Source: Sideroxyarcus sp045866275
GTDB taxonomy: Bacteria; Pseudomonadota; Gammaproteobacteria; Burkholderiales; Gallionellaceae
Direction: 5' to 3'
Length of the DNA stretch: 38,577 bases
NCBI GenBank assembly: GCA_045866275.1
Contig: BAAFRX010000021.1
Coordinates: 1 to 38,577, forward strand
The notes under the pieces: generated by a model
Database searches by the model: none
What the model saw: only the letters and a program-made list of their open reading frames with translations
What the model was told of the DNA's origin: nothing
Program-made: the position numbers and the translations under genes
Shown: piece by piece, positions 7,854 to 16,104 of the stretch
Position numbering within the stretch: the stretch's first letter is position 1
Layout: every line of letters starts with the position of its first letter

Positions 7854-8285
7854 TTAGTTGTTCTTTGCGCCCTGTTTGACCCATTTGCGCAAGGTCAAAA
7901 TGTACTGGCGATCCAGCGTGCCGCCGGCATTCAACCCCATCGGCATTTTCAACCCTCGGTTGGTGCCGGTCAGCAGTTTGGTGAAGGTGCTGGCCTCGCT
8001 GTCGCCGGGGATCACGACCTTGCCGAACTTCGTGCCCTTCATCAACCCTTCGTATGAAGTGAGATCCAGACCGCTCTTGGCATAGCCCTTGGCCGTGGGA
8101 GAAGGATGATGGCAACTGACACAATAATCGATCAGGATGGGCTCGACATCACGCTGGTAACTGACTTCTCCGGATTGCAACACGTTGATGGCACTTTGTG
8201 CCGGGGCCAAAGCCGCTTCAGCCGCATACGAACCAATGGAGAAAGCCAGTAAAGCACCCCCGCCCAACAAAGTTACGATCTTCAT
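7854..8285 (-). CDS. small periplasmic c-type cytochrome
   Basis: A 143-residue exported monoheme cytochrome. It has a signal peptide (about 1-23, cleaving near SYAAEA), heme motif CVSCHH at 55-60, and likely axial Met114 or Met116 in GLKMPMG. The frame around it (YQRDVEPILIDYCVSCHH ... LDLTSYEGLMKG ... VVIPGDSEAS) matches the planctomycete-type cytochrome C domain. AGGAGG lies 8 bases before ATG 8283-8285, which fixes the start; the ATG two codons earlier leaves only 2 bases of spacing. It lies upstream of petABC on the same strand, so it may exchange electrons with cytochrome c1. The partner is not shown by sequence. Confidence 0.85.
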   Translation of the reverse strand: MKIVTLLGGGALLAFSIGSYAAEAALAPAQSAINVLQSGEVSYQRDVEPILIDYCVSCHHPSPTAKGYAKSGLDLTSYEGLMKGTKFGKVVIPGDSEASTFTKLLTGTNRGLKMPMGLNAGGTLDRQYILTLRKWVKQGAKNN

Positions 8286-8487
8286 ACTCATTTCCTCCTG
8301 ATATGCCCTGATGATTCTGCACAAACCCAAGCAGGACATAGCTTGCAGCTGAATGGCGCTGCCCCATTAACAGGCTCCGAGTATACGAACACCCTAAACG
8401 GGTTAAGCCTAAAGTGTTACAAAATGACGGGCGAATAGTACGCAACGCTTTTGCACAATGCAACGCGGTAATTAACATTCCCGAGCT

Positions 8488-9234
8488 TCATACAGGGTTT
8501 TGCTGATCAAAGAATTGATGTTCGATTGCGAACCGGCTGGCCAGATGCTGTCCGAGCGCCTGAATGCCATATCTTTCCGTGGCATGGTGGCCTGCGGCAA
8601 TGAAGGCAACTCCGCTTTCCTCGGCGACATGAACGTTCTGCTCGGATATCTCGCCCGTCAGAAAGGCATCCACCCCCAAGTCCACCGCTTGAGGAAAATA
8701 GGACTGGGCGGCCCCGCTGCACCAGGCAATCCTCGTCACTTCGACTGCCGGATTCCCGATCACTTGCGGCGCACGCTTGAATTCTTGGGCCAGACGCCGC
8801 ACCAGAACCCCCAGCGGTTGCGGCTGCAACAATACCCCGTGGCAGGCAAGCTCCTGTTCACCAAATCGTCCGAGCTCGGCAAAACCGAGTAGGTGGGCCA
8901 ATTGCGCGTTGTTCCCCAGCACCGGATGCGCATCCAGCGGCAGGTGATAGGCGAGCAGACTGATGTCATGCCGGAGCAGATGGGCAATACGGCGCTTTTT
9001 GATACCCGTGATGGGGGCGCTTTCGCCGCGCCAGAAGTAGCCGTGATGAACGATGAGTGCGTCCGCCCCCCAGTTGCTAGCTGCTTCCAGCACAGCCTGC
9101 GAAGCCGTCACCGCGGTTGCGATGCGGACCACCTCGGCCTTGCCCTCGACCTGCAAACCGTTCGGACAGTAATCCTTAAAACGGTCGCTTCCGAGTTCAG
9201 TTCCGATATAATCGCGCAACTCCTTTAACTGCAT
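8488..9234 (-). CDS. Nif3-like dinuclear metal protein (YbgI family)
   Basis: A 248-residue member of the Nif3/YbgI family, which forms toroidal hexamers with a two-metal centre. Metal-binding residues are visible in ALIVHHGYFW (HH), LAYHLPLDAH (H, D) and AAGHHATERYG (HH..E). The start MQLKELRDYI and the DYCPNGLQVEG segment are family hallmarks. GAGGGGCGGCC precedes the ATG. The in vivo reaction is not settled; some members are annotated as GTP cyclohydrolase type 2. It is divergent from the protease gene with 36 bases between starts. Confidence 0.93.
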   Translation of the reverse strand: MQLKELRDYIGTELGSDRFKDYCPNGLQVEGKAEVVRIATAVTASQAVLEAASNWGADALIVHHGYFWRGESAPITGIKKRRIAHLLRHDISLLAYHLPLDAHPVLGNNAQLAHLLGFAELGRFGEQELACHGVLLQPQPLGVLVRRLAQEFKRAPQVIGNPAVEVTRIAWCSGAAQSYFPQAVDLGVDAFLTGEISEQNVHVAEESGVAFIAAGHHATERYGIQALGQHLASRFAIEHQFFDQQNPV

Positions 9235-9270
9235 GGCCGCCCCTCATTCACCGTACTGTTGGATCATATC

Positions 9271-10428
9271 ATGCGCAAATTCTGGCTCTTGTTCGCCCAA
9301 GCCACCACCATCGTGCTGGCGCTGCTGTTTGTCATCCACACGCTCAAGCCGACCCTGCTGCCGTCCGTCACGCGCAATGGCGTGGTTACCCTGTATCAGG
9401 AGGAACCGCCTGACACGACCGGCGAGGTGATCGGCATCGGCTTCAGCCGTGCCGCAAAAAAAGTAATGCCTGCCGTCGTCAACATCTACACCACCAGCGA
9501 GGTCAAGCAGCCCGCGCATCCCTTTATGGATGACCCGCGCTTCCGTTTTTTCTTTGGCGACGAATTCGAAGAAGGCGTGCCGCAACAGAATTCCAGCCTC
9601 GGTTCCGGGGTGATCGTCAGCAATGACGGCTACATTCTGACCAATCACCACGTCGTCGAATCGGCTGACCAGATCGAGGTTGCGCTGGCGGACGGTCGCA
9701 AAGCCAAGGGGCACATCATTGGCACCGACCCGGAAACCGACCTGGCCGTCATCAAGATCGAGGCGGGCGACACCCTGCCTGCCATCACTTTTGCCAGCGC
9801 TGAAGCGGCACATGTCGGCGACATCGTATTGGCCATCGGCAATCCCTTCGGCGTTGGCCAGACCGTGACGATGGGCATCGTCAGCGCGCTCAAGCGCAAC
9901 CACCTCGGCCTCAACACGTTCGAGAACTTCATCCAGACCGATGCCGCCATCAACCCGGGCAACTCCGGCGGCGCGCTGGTCGATGCGGAAGGCAACCTGC
10001 TCGGCATCAACAGCGCCATCTATTCGCCGAATGGCGGATCGCTCGGGATTGGCTTCGCCATCCCGGTCTCCACCGCGAAAAAAGTCATGGAGCAGATCAT
10101 CCAGAACGGCTCCGTGACCCGCGGCTGGATCGGCGTCGCGGTGCAGGATATGACGCCGGGACTGGCAGAATCCTTCAAGCTGAACGATGCCCAAGGCGTC
10201 TTGATTTCGGAAATCATGCGCGGCAGCCCCGCCGACAAGGCCGGCATCAAGCCGGGCGACATCCTGATCGGCATCGGGGATAACGCGACGATCGATTCGA
10301 CATCGATGCTGGAGATCATTTCGGCGCTGCCACCCGGCAATCCGGTTGCCCTGCGGCTGTTGCGGAATCAGGGCGAAGTGGTGGTGCAGGTCAAAGTGGG
10401 AAAGCGGCCAAAACCGAAAGCGCAGTAA
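9271..10428 (+). CDS. membrane-anchored HtrA/DegS-like serine protease
   Basis: A periplasmic quality-control protease of the S1C family, 385 residues. An N-terminal hydrophobic helix (about 4-24) acts as uncleaved anchor or signal. The catalytic triad is H127 (TNHHV), D157 (TDLAV) and S232 (GNSGGAL). One PDZ domain follows (about 275-370, with GVLISEIMRGSPADKAGIKP split over its start). A single PDZ and an anchor resemble DegS/AlgW rather than two-PDZ DegP. I chose ATG 9271 over an upstream TTG at 9259, as MRKFWLLFAQ begins like relatives. It converges with hinT. Confidence 0.93.
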   Translation: MRKFWLLFAQATTIVLALLFVIHTLKPTLLPSVTRNGVVTLYQEEPPDTTGEVIGIGFSRAAKKVMPAVVNIYTTSEVKQPAHPFMDDPRFRFFFGDEFEEGVPQQNSSLGSGVIVSNDGYILTNHHVVESADQIEVALADGRKAKGHIIGTDPETDLAVIKIEAGDTLPAITFASAEAAHVGDIVLAIGNPFGVGQTVTMGIVSALKRNHLGLNTFENFIQTDAAINPGNSGGALVDAEGNLLGINSAIYSPNGGSLGIGFAIPVSTAKKVMEQIIQNGSVTRGWIGVAVQDMTPGLAESFKLNDAQGVLISEIMRGSPADKAGIKPGDILIGIGDNATIDSTSMLEIISALPPGNPVALRLLRNQGEVVVQVKVGKRPKPKAQ

Positions 10429-10484
10429 GTTTTCCACTTGCTGTACTGCCGGAGCAACGCGCAGCGACAGCCTTTAGGGAACCT

Positions 10485-10835
10485 TTAATCGCGTCTGACC
10501 ATCGGCGGGATGGTGCCGCCGCCGATGACGTGGACATGCAGGTGAAATATTTCCTGTCCGCCCCCGGTACCGCTGTTGATCACCGTGCGAAATCCGGTGT
10601 TGAGCCCCTGCTCGCGCGCCAGCTTTGCCGCCAGTAGCAGCATCTTGCCCAGCAAAGCTTGCTGTCCCGCGTCTGCCTCCAGCAAGGACACGACGTGCAG
10701 CTTGGGGATCAGCATGAAATGCACCGGTGCGACCGGATGGATGTCGTGGAAAGCGAAGACGTCATCGTCCTCATACACCTTGCGGCTGGGAATCTCGCCG
10801 CGCGCGATCCGGCAGAACAGACAATTGTCACTCAT
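10485..10835 (-). CDS. hinT: HIT-family purine nucleoside phosphoramidase HinT
   Basis: A 116-residue HIT protein that hydrolyses AMP-lysine and related phosphoramidates. The histidine triad HLHVH lies at 98-102. The N-terminal CLFCRIARGEIPS is typical of HinT. CAGGAGTGAAAA precedes the ATG, and its ribosome site overlaps the hisE stop, so it is likely translated from the histidine transcript. Confidence 0.95.
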   Translation of the reverse strand: MSDNCLFCRIARGEIPSRKVYEDDDVFAFHDIHPVAPVHFMLIPKLHVVSLLEADAGQQALLGKMLLLAAKLAREQGLNTGFRTVINSGTGGGQEIFHLHVHVIGGGTIPPMVRRD

Positions 10836-10838
10836 TTT

Positions 10839-11162
10839 TCACTCCTGCTTGCGTGCCGCTTTTTCGGCGATCCCGGAAATTCCCTCGCGCCGCGCCAGTT
10901 CCAGCAATACGGCGTCCGCTGTCAGGCCATGTTGCGCCAACAGCACCATGCTGTGAAACCACAGATCGGCCACTTCGTACACCAGATGCGCCGGGTCACC
11001 TTCCTTGGCCGCCAGCAGCACTTCGCCCGCTTCCTCGATGACTTTTTTCAGGATGGCATCATCGCCCTTGCTAAACAACCGCGCGACGTAAGACGACTCC
11101 GGCGCCGCACTTTTGCGCGACTCCAGCGTTTCGGTCAAGCGTTGCAGAATATCGCCGCTCAT
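10839..11162 (-). CDS. hisE: phosphoribosyl-ATP pyrophosphatase
   Basis: Second step of histidine synthesis: it hydrolyses phosphoribosyl-ATP to phosphoribosyl-AMP. The 107-residue all-helical protein shows the MazG-like metal motif KKVIEEAGEVLLAAKEGD and YEVADLWFHSMVLLA. GGGGGAG precedes the ATG at 11160-11162. The same frame stays open far upstream, but that part overlaps hisI in another frame and does not look like protein. It is unfused to HisI, as usual in betaproteobacteria. Confidence 0.96.
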   Translation of the reverse strand: MSGDILQRLTETLESRKSAAPESSYVARLFSKGDDAILKKVIEEAGEVLLAAKEGDPAHLVYEVADLWFHSMVLLAQHGLTADAVLLELARREGISGIAEKAARKQE

Positions 11163-11191
11163 TTCTTGCTCCCCCCGCGACCGCGGAAAAA

Positions 11192-11581
11192 TCATCTTTT
11201 GTAAATATCGTCCGGATTTTTCAACACCGCATCGACCTCGACCCACTCCCCGTGCACCAGTTTGCTGTAGAAACAGCTCGCGCGTCCCGTATGGCAGGCG
11301 ATGCCGCCCTGTTGCTCGACTTGCAGCAGAATCACATCGGCATCGCAATCCAGACGGATCTCCTGCACCTTCTGGATATGGCCGGACTCTTCGCCCTTGT
11401 GCCACAACTTCCTGCGCGAACGCGACCAGTATATGGCCTCGCCCGTTTCGGCCGTACGCTTGAGCGCTTCGCGGTCCATCCAGGCCACCATCAGCACGCG
11501 TCCGCTTGCCGCATCCTGCGCAATGGCGGGAACCAACCCGTCTGCCGACCAGTTCACTTTGTTTAACCATGTTTCAGTCAT
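11192..11581 (-). CDS. hisI: phosphoribosyl-AMP cyclohydrolase
   Basis: Third step of the pathway: it opens the purine ring of phosphoribosyl-AMP and is zinc dependent. The 129 residues include MVAWMDREALKRT, YWSRSRRKLWHKGEESGH, the metal residues in RLDCDADVILLQ, and the Cys pair in GIACHTGRASCFY. GGAG lies just before ATG 11579-11581, which fixes the start. It is followed by hisE 29 bases downstream. Confidence 0.96.
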   Translation of the reverse strand: MTETWLNKVNWSADGLVPAIAQDAASGRVLMVAWMDREALKRTAETGEAIYWSRSRRKLWHKGEESGHIQKVQEIRLDCDADVILLQVEQQGGIACHTGRASCFYSKLVHGEWVEVDAVLKNPDDIYKR

Positions 11582-11596
11582 AACACTCCAAATCAA

Positions 11597-11681
11597 CCAC
11601 AGGGCACACAGAGAGCACAGAGAAATTCGATCAACACATCAGTTCAGCAGGTTTTGTCTGCAAGCTCTGTATTCTCCGTGG
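11597..11681. repeat. degenerate inverted repeat of the CACAGAG family
   Basis: Between hisF and hisI. The left arm is about 11597-11624 (CCACAGGGCACACAGAG...) and the right arm about 11665-11681 (CTCTGTATTCTCCGTGG). The arms are imperfect complements of each other and resemble the perfect inverted repeat at 12487-12591, so both are probably copies of one intergenic element. Confidence 0.6.
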
Positions 11682-11698
11682 CAAATGATTCTTCAAAT

Positions 11699-12457
11699 TC
11701 ACAACCGCACCTCGATGCCCTGCTGCGCCATGAACTGCTTGGCCTGCTGCACGGTGTATTCGCCGAAGTGGAAGATGCTGGCGGCGAGCACCGCATCCGC
11801 ACCGCCGATTTTCACGCCATCCGCCAGATGTTGCAGGTTGCCCACACCGCCGCTGGCGATCACCGGGATTTCCAGCGCATCGGTCACCGCGCGCGTGAGC
11901 GCCAAGTCGAAACCGCGCTTCTGTCCATCCTGGTCCATACTGGTGAGCAGAATCTCACCCGCCCCCAGCGTTTGCATTTTGCGCGCCCACTCCACCGCGT
12001 CGAGGCCGGTGGCACGGCGTCCGCCGTGGGTGAACACCTCCCACTTGTCGGGCGCGGTTTGCTTGGCATCGATCGCCACCACGATGCATTGGGAACCGTA
12101 GCGCCGCGCCGCATCCGCCACCAGTTGCGGGTTGGTCACCGCCGAGGTGTTGATGCTGACCTTGTCCGCGCCGGCATTGAGCAGATTGCGCACGTCCTGC
12201 ACTTCGCGCACGCCACCGCCGACGGTCAGGGGAATGAACACCTGCTCCGCCACTTTTTCGATGATGTGAAAAATAATACTGCGATCGTCGGAACTGGCCG
12301 TGATATCGAGAAAGGTCAGCTCATCCGCACCTTGTTCATCGTAACGCCTGGCAATCTCGACCGGGTCGCCGGCATCGCGCAGTTCGACGAAGCTGACGCC
12401 CTTGACAACCCGGCCAGCCGTCACATCCAGACAAGGAATAATGCGCTTAGCGAGCAT
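11699..12457 (-). CDS. hisF: imidazole glycerol phosphate synthase subunit HisF
   Basis: Cyclase subunit of the HisFH synthase, making IGP and AICAR with ammonia from HisH. A 252-residue TIM barrel. Catalytic Asp residues are in IIPCLDVTAGRVVKG (strand 1) and LLTSMDQDGQKRGFD (strand 5). Phosphate loops are VGGGVR and ASGGVGN. GGAG lies 7 bases before ATG 12455-12457, favoured over an in-frame ATG nine codons upstream. It is flanked on both sides by repeats of the CACAGAG family. Confidence 0.97.
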   Translation of the reverse strand: MLAKRIIPCLDVTAGRVVKGVSFVELRDAGDPVEIARRYDEQGADELTFLDITASSDDRSIIFHIIEKVAEQVFIPLTVGGGVREVQDVRNLLNAGADKVSINTSAVTNPQLVADAARRYGSQCIVVAIDAKQTAPDKWEVFTHGGRRATGLDAVEWARKMQTLGAGEILLTSMDQDGQKRGFDLALTRAVTDALEIPVIASGGVGNLQHLADGVKIGGADAVLAASIFHFGEYTVQQAKQFMAQQGIEVRL

Positions 12458-12486
12458 TGGAATGCTCCAAAGATTCAAAACCACTC

Positions 12487-12591
12487 ACCACAGAGACACA
12501 GAGACACAGAGAAAACCTTAACCCTTGCCTATCGTCTCGTGGTTTCGATTGATGTATTTGGTCTCTCTCTGTGTCTCTGTGTCTCTGTGGT
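12487..12591. repeat. perfect 25-bp inverted repeat, CACAGAG family
   Basis: Positions 12487-12511 (ACCACAGAGACACAGAG...) are the exact reverse complement of 12567-12591. A 55-base loop separates the arms. Within each arm the unit ACAGAG(AC) is itself tandemly repeated. It lies between hisA and hisF. A transcript would fold into a long hairpin. Confidence 0.9.
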
Positions 12592-12616
12592 GCAAAGGTT
12601 TGCTTCTGCATCTCAA

Positions 12617-13378
12617 TCACACCTTGAGGTCGGTCAGCTCATCCGCCAAGGCTTGCGCCGCCTTGAAATCCAGCGTGCCTTCGTAGATGGCGCGGCCGGT
12701 GATTGCGCCGGTGATGCCCTCGGCACGCACCGCGCACAGCTTGCGCACGTCGTCGAGATTGGTGATTCCGCCGCTGGCAATGACCGGCACCGACAGCGGC
12801 CGCGCCAGTTCCACCGTCGCCTCGATATTGACCCCGGTCATCATGCCGTCGCGGCCGATGTCGGTATAGATGATGGCTTCGACGCCGTAGCCTTCGAAAC
12901 GCTTGGCCAGATCGGCCACATCATGCCCGGTCAGTTTGGACCAGCCGTCCACCGCCACTTTGCCGCCTTTGGCATCGAGGCCGACCATGACATGACCGGG
13001 AAACGCGTCGCACGCCTCATGCAGAAAGCCCGGGACTTTGACCGCCGCCGTACCGATGATGACGTAACTGAGGCCAAGATCAAGATAACGCTCGATGGTT
13101 TCCAGATCGCGAATGCCGCCGCCCAGTTGCACCGGAATCTCGCCGCCGACTGCCTCGACGATGCTGCGCACGGCCGCTTCGTTCTTCGGTTTGCCCGCGA
13201 ACGCGCCGTTCAGGTCCACCAGGTGCAGGCGGCGCGCCCCCTGTTCCAACCAGTGCCTGGCCATCGCCGCCGGGTCGTCGGAAAACACCGTCGCCCCTTC
13301 CATCTCGCCTTGGCGCAGACGCACGCATTGGCCGTCCTTCAGATCGATCGCGGGAATGATAAGTGTCGAAATATCCAT
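12617..13378 (-). CDS. hisA: ProFAR isomerase HisA
   Basis: Fourth step of histidine synthesis, an Amadori rearrangement. A 253-residue TIM barrel related to HisF. Catalytic Asp residues are in IIPAIDLKDGQCVRL and IYTDIGRDGMMTG. Phosphate-binding loops are QLGGGIRD and ASGGITN. ATG 13376-13378 fits the family start. It is 25 bases downstream of hisH. Confidence 0.97.
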   Translation of the reverse strand: MDISTLIIPAIDLKDGQCVRLRQGEMEGATVFSDDPAAMARHWLEQGARRLHLVDLNGAFAGKPKNEAAVRSIVEAVGGEIPVQLGGGIRDLETIERYLDLGLSYVIIGTAAVKVPGFLHEACDAFPGHVMVGLDAKGGKVAVDGWSKLTGHDVADLAKRFEGYGVEAIIYTDIGRDGMMTGVNIEATVELARPLSVPVIASGGITNLDDVRKLCAVRAEGITGAITGRAIYEGTLDFKAAQALADELTDLKV

Positions 13379-13403
13379 GATATGAACGATGAGTTAGAGA
13401 GGA

Positions 13404-14120
13404 TTACAAGGGATTCCAGTGGATGAAATTGTGCAGCAGTTGCAAACCGGCTGCCGCACTTTTCTCCGGGTGAAACTGCACGGCGAACAGGCTGTCGCGC
13501 GCCACCGCGCAGGTAAAAGGTTGCGGGTAATCGCTGCTGGCCTGCACCAGCGATGCATCGGCAGGCTGCACGTAATAACTGTGCACGAAATAGAAACGCG
13601 CATCCTGCGCGATGCCGCTCCACAACGGATGCTCATGCGTGCCCCCCCCTTCCAACTTCCCCCCGCTGGTGGGAAGGGCCAGCGTCTCACCTCCCTGCGG
13701 GAGTTGAGGATTAACCCCTCGACGCACCTGGTTCCAGCCCATATGCGGCACCTTCAGCTTGTTGCCCTGTGCATCCCTGAGGTCATGGGCGAAACGCGCC
13801 ACCCTGCCCGGCAGCACGCCCAGCCCCGGCACCTCGCCCTCGGCACTGTGCTCGAACAGCATCTGAAGACCGATGCAGATGCCGAGAAACGGCTTGTTGC
13901 GCGCGGCATCCAGCACGGCCTGGCGCAAGCCGCGCGCATCCATCTCGCGCATGCAATCCGGCATCGCGCCCTGCCCGGGAAAGATCACGCGCCCGGCGGC
14001 AGCGATGACTTGGGCGTTGTCGGTAACACGCACCGCCGCCTGCGGCGCAACCTTGCGCACGGCCTGGTACACCGAGCGCAGATTGCCCATGCCGTAATCG
14101 ACGATGGCCACTTCAGTCAT
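13404..14120 (-). CDS. hisH: imidazole glycerol phosphate synthase subunit HisH
   Basis: Glutaminase subunit supplying ammonia to HisF. The 238 residues include the nucleophile Cys82 (GICIGLQMLFE) and the His/Glu pair in FHPEKS (217-219). Start at ATG 14118-14120 (MTEVAIVDYGMGNL), typical of the family. About 25 residues (roughly 135-161, rich in Gly, Pro and Leu) lie between MGWNQV and HPLWSGI, where most HisH proteins have only a short loop. The DNA there is palindromic and repeat-like. The reading frame is intact and the catalytic parts look unaffected. Confidence 0.95.
   Translation of the reverse strand: MTEVAIVDYGMGNLRSVYQAVRKVAPQAAVRVTDNAQVIAAAGRVIFPGQGAMPDCMREMDARGLRQAVLDAARNKPFLGICIGLQMLFEHSAEGEVPGLGVLPGRVARFAHDLRDAQGNKLKVPHMGWNQVRRGVNPQLPQGGETLALPTSGGKLEGGGTHEHPLWSGIAQDARFYFVHSYYVQPADASLVQASSDYPQPFTCAVARDSLFAVQFHPEKSAAAGLQLLHNFIHWNPL
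13638..13715. repeat. palindromic repeat inserted in frame within hisH
   Basis: GC-rich stretch with two short hairpins, CTTCCCC..(loop)..TGGGAAG near 13655-13675 and CTCCC-TGC-GGGAG near 13691-13703. It adds roughly 25 codons to hisH in a surface loop. The composition (runs of C, PQGGETLALPTSGG when translated) is typical of intergenic repeats seen in many proteobacteria. Exact borders are uncertain. Confidence 0.55.
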
Positions 14121-14209
14121 GCTGACACCTTGTAAATATCCGCCCGGGAACAGGGCGCACCCCGGCCCCAAACCCGCGCAACAAAACTGGCGGGATTGAC
14201 GCGCCGAGA

Positions 14210-14239
14210 ATCCGTGAACATCCGTGTTTATCCGTGGCC
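14210..14239. repeat. single arm of ATCCGTG repeat family
   Basis: Three spaced copies of ATCCGTG (14210, 14220 and 14230 regions), ending in CCGTGGCC, lie between hisH and hisB. The same motif forms the right arm of the inverted repeat at 37428-37514. No matching left arm is visible here. Confidence 0.6.
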
Positions 14240-14256
14240 AAAAGCATGTTTTGAAA

Positions 14257-14844
14257 TTACAGGGAACCCTTGGTCGATGGCATGACACCCGCCATGCGCG
14301 GATCGATTTCCAGCGCGACACGCAGCGCGCGCCCGAAGGCCTTGAAGATGGTCTCGGCCTGATGGTGTGCGTTCTCGCCTGCCAGATTGTCGATGTGCAA
14401 GGTGACCAGGGCATGATTGACGAAACCCTGGAAGAATTCATGGAACAGCTCGGTATCGAACTGGCCTATCGTGGCGCGGGTGAAGCGGCAATTGAACGTC
14501 AGCCCCGGACGCCCGGAGATGTCCAGCACCACCCGCGACAAGGCTTCGTCCAGCGGCACGTAGGCGTGTCCGTAGCGGCGCAAGCCCTTCTTGTCGCCGA
14601 CCGCCTGCGCAAAGGCCTGGCCCAGCGTGATGCCGATGTCTTCCACCGTGTGGTGGGCATCGATGTGCAGATCGCCCTTGGCCTGGATATCCAGATCGAG
14701 CAGTCCATGCCGCGCCACCTGATCCAGCATGTGCTCCAGAAAAGGCAGGCCCGTACTCAACCGGACCTTGCCCGTACCGTCGAGATTCAGCTCGACCGCG
14801 ATTTGGGTCTCCAGGGTGTTGCGGCTGACTTTTGCGCTACGCAT
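14257..14844 (-). CDS. hisB: imidazoleglycerol-phosphate dehydratase
   Basis: Removes water from IGP to give imidazole acetol phosphate. The 195-residue monofunctional form lacks a HisB-N phosphatase domain. Manganese motifs are visible: LPFLEHMLDQVARHG, DAHHTVEDIGI, HEFFQGFVNHALVTLH and ENAHHQAETIFKAFG. It starts at ATG 14842-14844. hisC lies 102 bases upstream; no promoter could be assigned in that gap. Confidence 0.97.
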   Translation of the reverse strand: MRSAKVSRNTLETQIAVELNLDGTGKVRLSTGLPFLEHMLDQVARHGLLDLDIQAKGDLHIDAHHTVEDIGITLGQAFAQAVGDKKGLRRYGHAYVPLDEALSRVVLDISGRPGLTFNCRFTRATIGQFDTELFHEFFQGFVNHALVTLHIDNLAGENAHHQAETIFKAFGRALRVALEIDPRMAGVMPSTKGSL

Positions 14845-14946
14845 GATTCGCCTTATGCGAGTGAGTTAATCGTGTCCTGCAATGCGGTTACAAACCGTTC
14901 GTTTTGGTTACGACATAACCTGAAGGTTAGTCTCCACCGAAACTCG

Positions 14947-16038
14947 CTATTCATCGCGCAAACTTTCTTGCAATGCCGCGATGAATCGCTCGTTTTCTTC
15001 CGCCGTGCCCACCGTGACCCGCAAACAGTCCAGCAATGCCGGATGGCCGCCGTCCAGGTTCTTGATCAGCACACCGCGTCGTTTCAATCCTTCGAACAGC
15101 GCGGTCGCCCTGGCGATGCGGAACAGGATGAAATTGGCCTCGCTGGGATACGCCTGTACGCCCGGGAGGGATGTCAGCGCCTGCAGCAGTGCGGCACGGT
15201 CCTGCCTGATGCGTGTTGCCTGCGCCAGCAGCACGCCGTGGTGCGCCAGCAACCGCGTCGCCACCACCTGCGGCAACACGCCGACATTATACGGCAAGCG
15301 CAGTTTTTCCAACTGGCTCAACCAGGCGGCAGCACCTGCCAGGAACCCCAGACGCAAGCCCGCCATCCCCAGTTTCGAGAACGTGCGCATCACCAGCAGA
15401 TTTTCATACTGCGCCAGTTGCCCCATGAAACTGTGGCTGGCAAAGGCATAGTAAGCCTCATCCACCACCACCAGTCCGGGGGCGGCGGCAATGATGCGAT
15501 GCACCGTTGCCGCGTCGAACAGATTGCCGGTCGGATTGTTCGGGTAAGCCAGGAATACCAGCGCCGGCTGCTCGCGCCGGATGGCCTCCAGCATCGCCTC
15601 CGGATCGAGCGAGAAATCTTCCCGCAGCGGCACACCGACATAGCGCATCCCGGCAAAAATGGCGATCATGCGGTACATCACGAACGACGGTTCGACGCTC
15701 ATCAGGACCGCACCTGGTTTGGCCACGGCCAGTGCCAGCAACTGGATGATCTCGTCCGAGCCGTTGCCGAGCAGGATGTCCATGCCGTCTGGCAGGTCCA
15801 CCACTTTGCGGATGGCGGCCTTCAGTTGTTGCGCGCCCGCATCCGGATAACGGTTGATCTCCGCATCCGCCACCGCGCGTGCGATCTCGTCGCGCAGGGG
15901 TTGCGGCAACGGATAGGGATTTTCCATTGCGTCCAGCTTGAGCATGCCACGGGCGGGAGGAACGTGATAGGCATCAAGCGCCTGGATCTCCGGGCGAATC
16001 AGACGCGCTGGCAGGACAGAAGTGCGGGCGGAAGACAT
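14947..16038 (-). CDS. hisC: histidinol-phosphate aminotransferase
   Basis: PLP enzyme of aminotransferase class I/II that converts imidazole acetol phosphate to histidinol phosphate. The 363 residues contain LDAMENPYPLP, GNGSDEIIQLL, FLAYPNNPTGN, VVDEAYYAF, and the PLP lysine in MRTFSKLGMAGLRLGF. I chose ATG 16036-16038 (MSSARTSVLPARLIRPEI); the open frame upstream runs through the divergent promoter region and into the kinase gene. First gene of the leftward his cluster. Confidence 0.95.
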   Translation of the reverse strand: MSSARTSVLPARLIRPEIQALDAYHVPPARGMLKLDAMENPYPLPQPLRDEIARAVADAEINRYPDAGAQQLKAAIRKVVDLPDGMDILLGNGSDEIIQLLALAVAKPGAVLMSVEPSFVMYRMIAIFAGMRYVGVPLREDFSLDPEAMLEAIRREQPALVFLAYPNNPTGNLFDAATVHRIIAAAPGLVVVDEAYYAFASHSFMGQLAQYENLLVMRTFSKLGMAGLRLGFLAGAAAWLSQLEKLRLPYNVGVLPQVVATRLLAHHGVLLAQATRIRQDRAALLQALTSLPGVQAYPSEANFILFRIARATALFEGLKRRGVLIKNLDGGHPALLDCLRVTVGTAEENERFIAALQESLRDE

Positions 16039-16066
16039 GAATGGACAACTGCGATAATCGTGCCGC

Positions 16067-16072
16067 ATTCTA
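16067..16072 (-). promoter_or_regulatory. candidate -10 box for hisC operon
   Basis: TAGAAT on the minus strand, about 30 bases before the hisC start codon. The -35 region is poor. It lies back to back with the -10 box for the kinase gene. Confidence 0.35.
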
Positions 16073-16104
16073 CCGCACTCTGGCGATTTGGCGCACATGC
16101 CGCC

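Noticed and set aside
12487..12591. Repeated ACAGAG units considered as a CRISPR array.
   Set aside because: Two inverted arms only, no series of equal repeats with spacers and no cas genes.
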